Both the position numbers and the translations under genes were made by a program. Of a stretch of DNA of 14,494 nucleotides, positions 13,787 to 14,494 are shown piece after piece; the stretch's first letter is position 1; the number at the start of each line of letters is the position of its first letter. The notes beneath the pieces are model-generated. The model searched no databases, was not told where the DNA came from, and saw only the letters and a list, made by a program, of their open reading frames with translations. The DNA comes from CANNDT01 sp945876205 (lineage in GTDB: Bacteria; Acidobacteriota; Vicinamibacteria; Vicinamibacterales; UBA2999): the NCBI GenBank assembly GCA_947503365.1, contig CANNDT010000110.1, positions 1 to 14,494 of the forward strand. The letters run 5' to 3'.

Positions 13787-14494
13787 GTTCGATAACCTCC
13801 TCGCAAAGACTGTAATAGTCGGTGGCGCCCGACGACTCGGGCGCGAACGTAAAGATCGATTCCTTGTAGGCCGGGCTTTCCTCGAGGCGGACGCTCTTGG
13901 CGATCACCGTCCGGAAGACCTTCCCGCCGAACACCTTCTGAATCTGCTCCCGGATGTCGCGGGCCAGCGCGGTGCGCTTGTCGTGCATCGTGATGACGAC
14001 ACCGAGGATGCGGAGCGCCGGGTTCGGGCGCTGGCGGACCTTCTCAATCGTTTCCAGGAGGTCGTCGGTCCCCTCGAGGGCGAAGTAGGACGACTGAATC
14101 GGGATCAGAAGGTGCGTCGCCGCGACCAGGGCGTTGAGGGTGAGCAGGCCCAGGGCCGGGGGGCAGTCGATGACGATGGCGCTGTATTCCCCGCTCAGCG
14201 CCGCAATCTTGTCCTTCAGCTTGAAGTGCGCGTCGAGCTCCCCTACGAGCCGCGCTTCCAGCTTCGCCAGGCCGATGCGGGCCGGGGCAATGAACAGGTT
14301 CGGAAGGGTCTTCGCGGGCTGGATGATCTGCGCGAGCGAGACCGCGGGGTCGGCAATCGCGTCGTAGGTGCTGAGCGTGATGGACGAGTGATCGAGGAAC
14401 GAGATACTGCTGTTCGCCTGGGGGTCAAGGTCGATGAGCAGCGTCTTGCGGCCGCGCATCGCGAGCGCCGCGGCAAGGTTCACGGCCGTCGTGG
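13764..14494 (-). CDS. parA: ParA/Soj family partition ATPase (5' end beyond window)
   Basis: Visible are 242 residues up to the stop at 13764-13766. The first codons read TTAVNLAAALA, which directly follow the deviant Walker A lysine (KGGVGKT) in this family, so that motif lies just outside the window. A GTG at 14483 is inside this conserved stretch and is not the start. Further motifs are the A' segment LLIDLDPQANSS, Walker B AIVIDCPPALGLLTLNAL, and the SYFALEGTDDL loop. ParA dimerises on nucleoid DNA in the ATP form and is released by ParB, moving parS-bound DNA. Chromosomal and plasmid ParA of this size group look alike; I cannot tell which this is from the visible part. It is followed by parB with a 23-base overlap. 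Confidence 0.93.
   Translation of the reverse strand, partial: TTAVNLAAALAMRGRKTLLIDLDPQANSSISFLDHSSITLSTYDAIADPAVSLAQIIQPAKTLPNLFIAPARIGLAKLEARLVGELDAHFKLKDKIAALSGEYSAIVIDCPPALGLLTLNALVAATHLLIPIQSSYFALEGTDDLLETIEKVRQRPNPALRILGVVITMHDKRTALARDIREQIQKVFGGKVFRTVIAKSVRLEESPAYKESIFTFAPESSGATDYYSLCEEVIERVEARTA
13796..13800 (-). promoter_or_regulatory. Shine-Dalgarno GGAGG deciding the parB GTG start
   Basis: On the minus strand GGAGG (13800-13796) lies nine bases before the GTG at 13786, inside the last codons of parA. It is the best ribosome binding site in this neighbourhood and fixes the parB start within the parA overlap, consistent with translational coupling. Confidence 0.7.

Noticed and set aside
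14481..14483. GTG as the start of parA
   Set aside because: It falls within the conserved TTAVNLAAALA stretch that follows the Walker A lysine, so the gene must continue beyond the window.

Overview
The window is GC-rich and densely coded, with about ten genes and no tRNA or rRNA that I can see. It looks chromosomal and comes from a diderm bacterium, because it encodes an LptF/LptG-type LPS-export permease, a signal-peptide-bearing wall hydrolase and a peptidoglycan-sugar salvage set. The style of several proteins (GC-rich coding, a fused LptF-LptG, a secreted PHP protein with a beta-rich C-terminus) reminds me of Acidobacteriota, perhaps Vicinamibacteria. That is an impression from memory, not a search result.

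Layout. At 1-408 is the 3' end of a gene with a glycine/proline-rich tail, perhaps pseudopilin-like. From 449 to 5597 lies a cell-wall amino-sugar salvage island: a serine hydrolase of the beta-lactamase/AmiE type and a secreted GHL10 (DUF187) glycosidase on the minus strand, a BadF-type GlcNAc/MurNAc kinase and nagB on the plus strand, and murQ converging on nagB. Together these could trim wall fragments outside the membrane, phosphorylate the released sugars, convert MurNAc-6-P to GlcNAc-6-P and feed glucosamine-6-P to fructose-6-P. NagA and a transporter are not in the window.

Divergent from murQ is xerD (5639-6541), followed closely by an N-terminally anchored PHP-domain protein (6553-8280). 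A single 768-residue minus-strand protein (8295-10601) carries two complete LptF/LptG permease units. Divergent from it is a GH57 alpha-glucan-active enzyme (10616-12817). At the right end are parB and the 3' part of parA on the minus strand; parA runs off the window before its Walker A lysine.

The most striking non-coding feature is at 12836-12863, between the convergent GH57 and parB genes. It is a 28-bp AT-rich site with the architecture of a XerC/XerD recombination site (dif): two 11-bp arms around a 6-bp centre. It lies about 100 bp from the parB stop codon, and a xerD gene is in the same window. A chromosome-dimer resolution site next to a ParAB locus is unexpected, since dif is usually terminus-proximal and parABS origin-proximal. 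Other non-coding structure includes a 98-bp imperfect palindrome at 1541-1638, two hairpins with TAAA-type loops at convergent gene ends, and a CACGAAG-type inverted/direct repeat beside dif.
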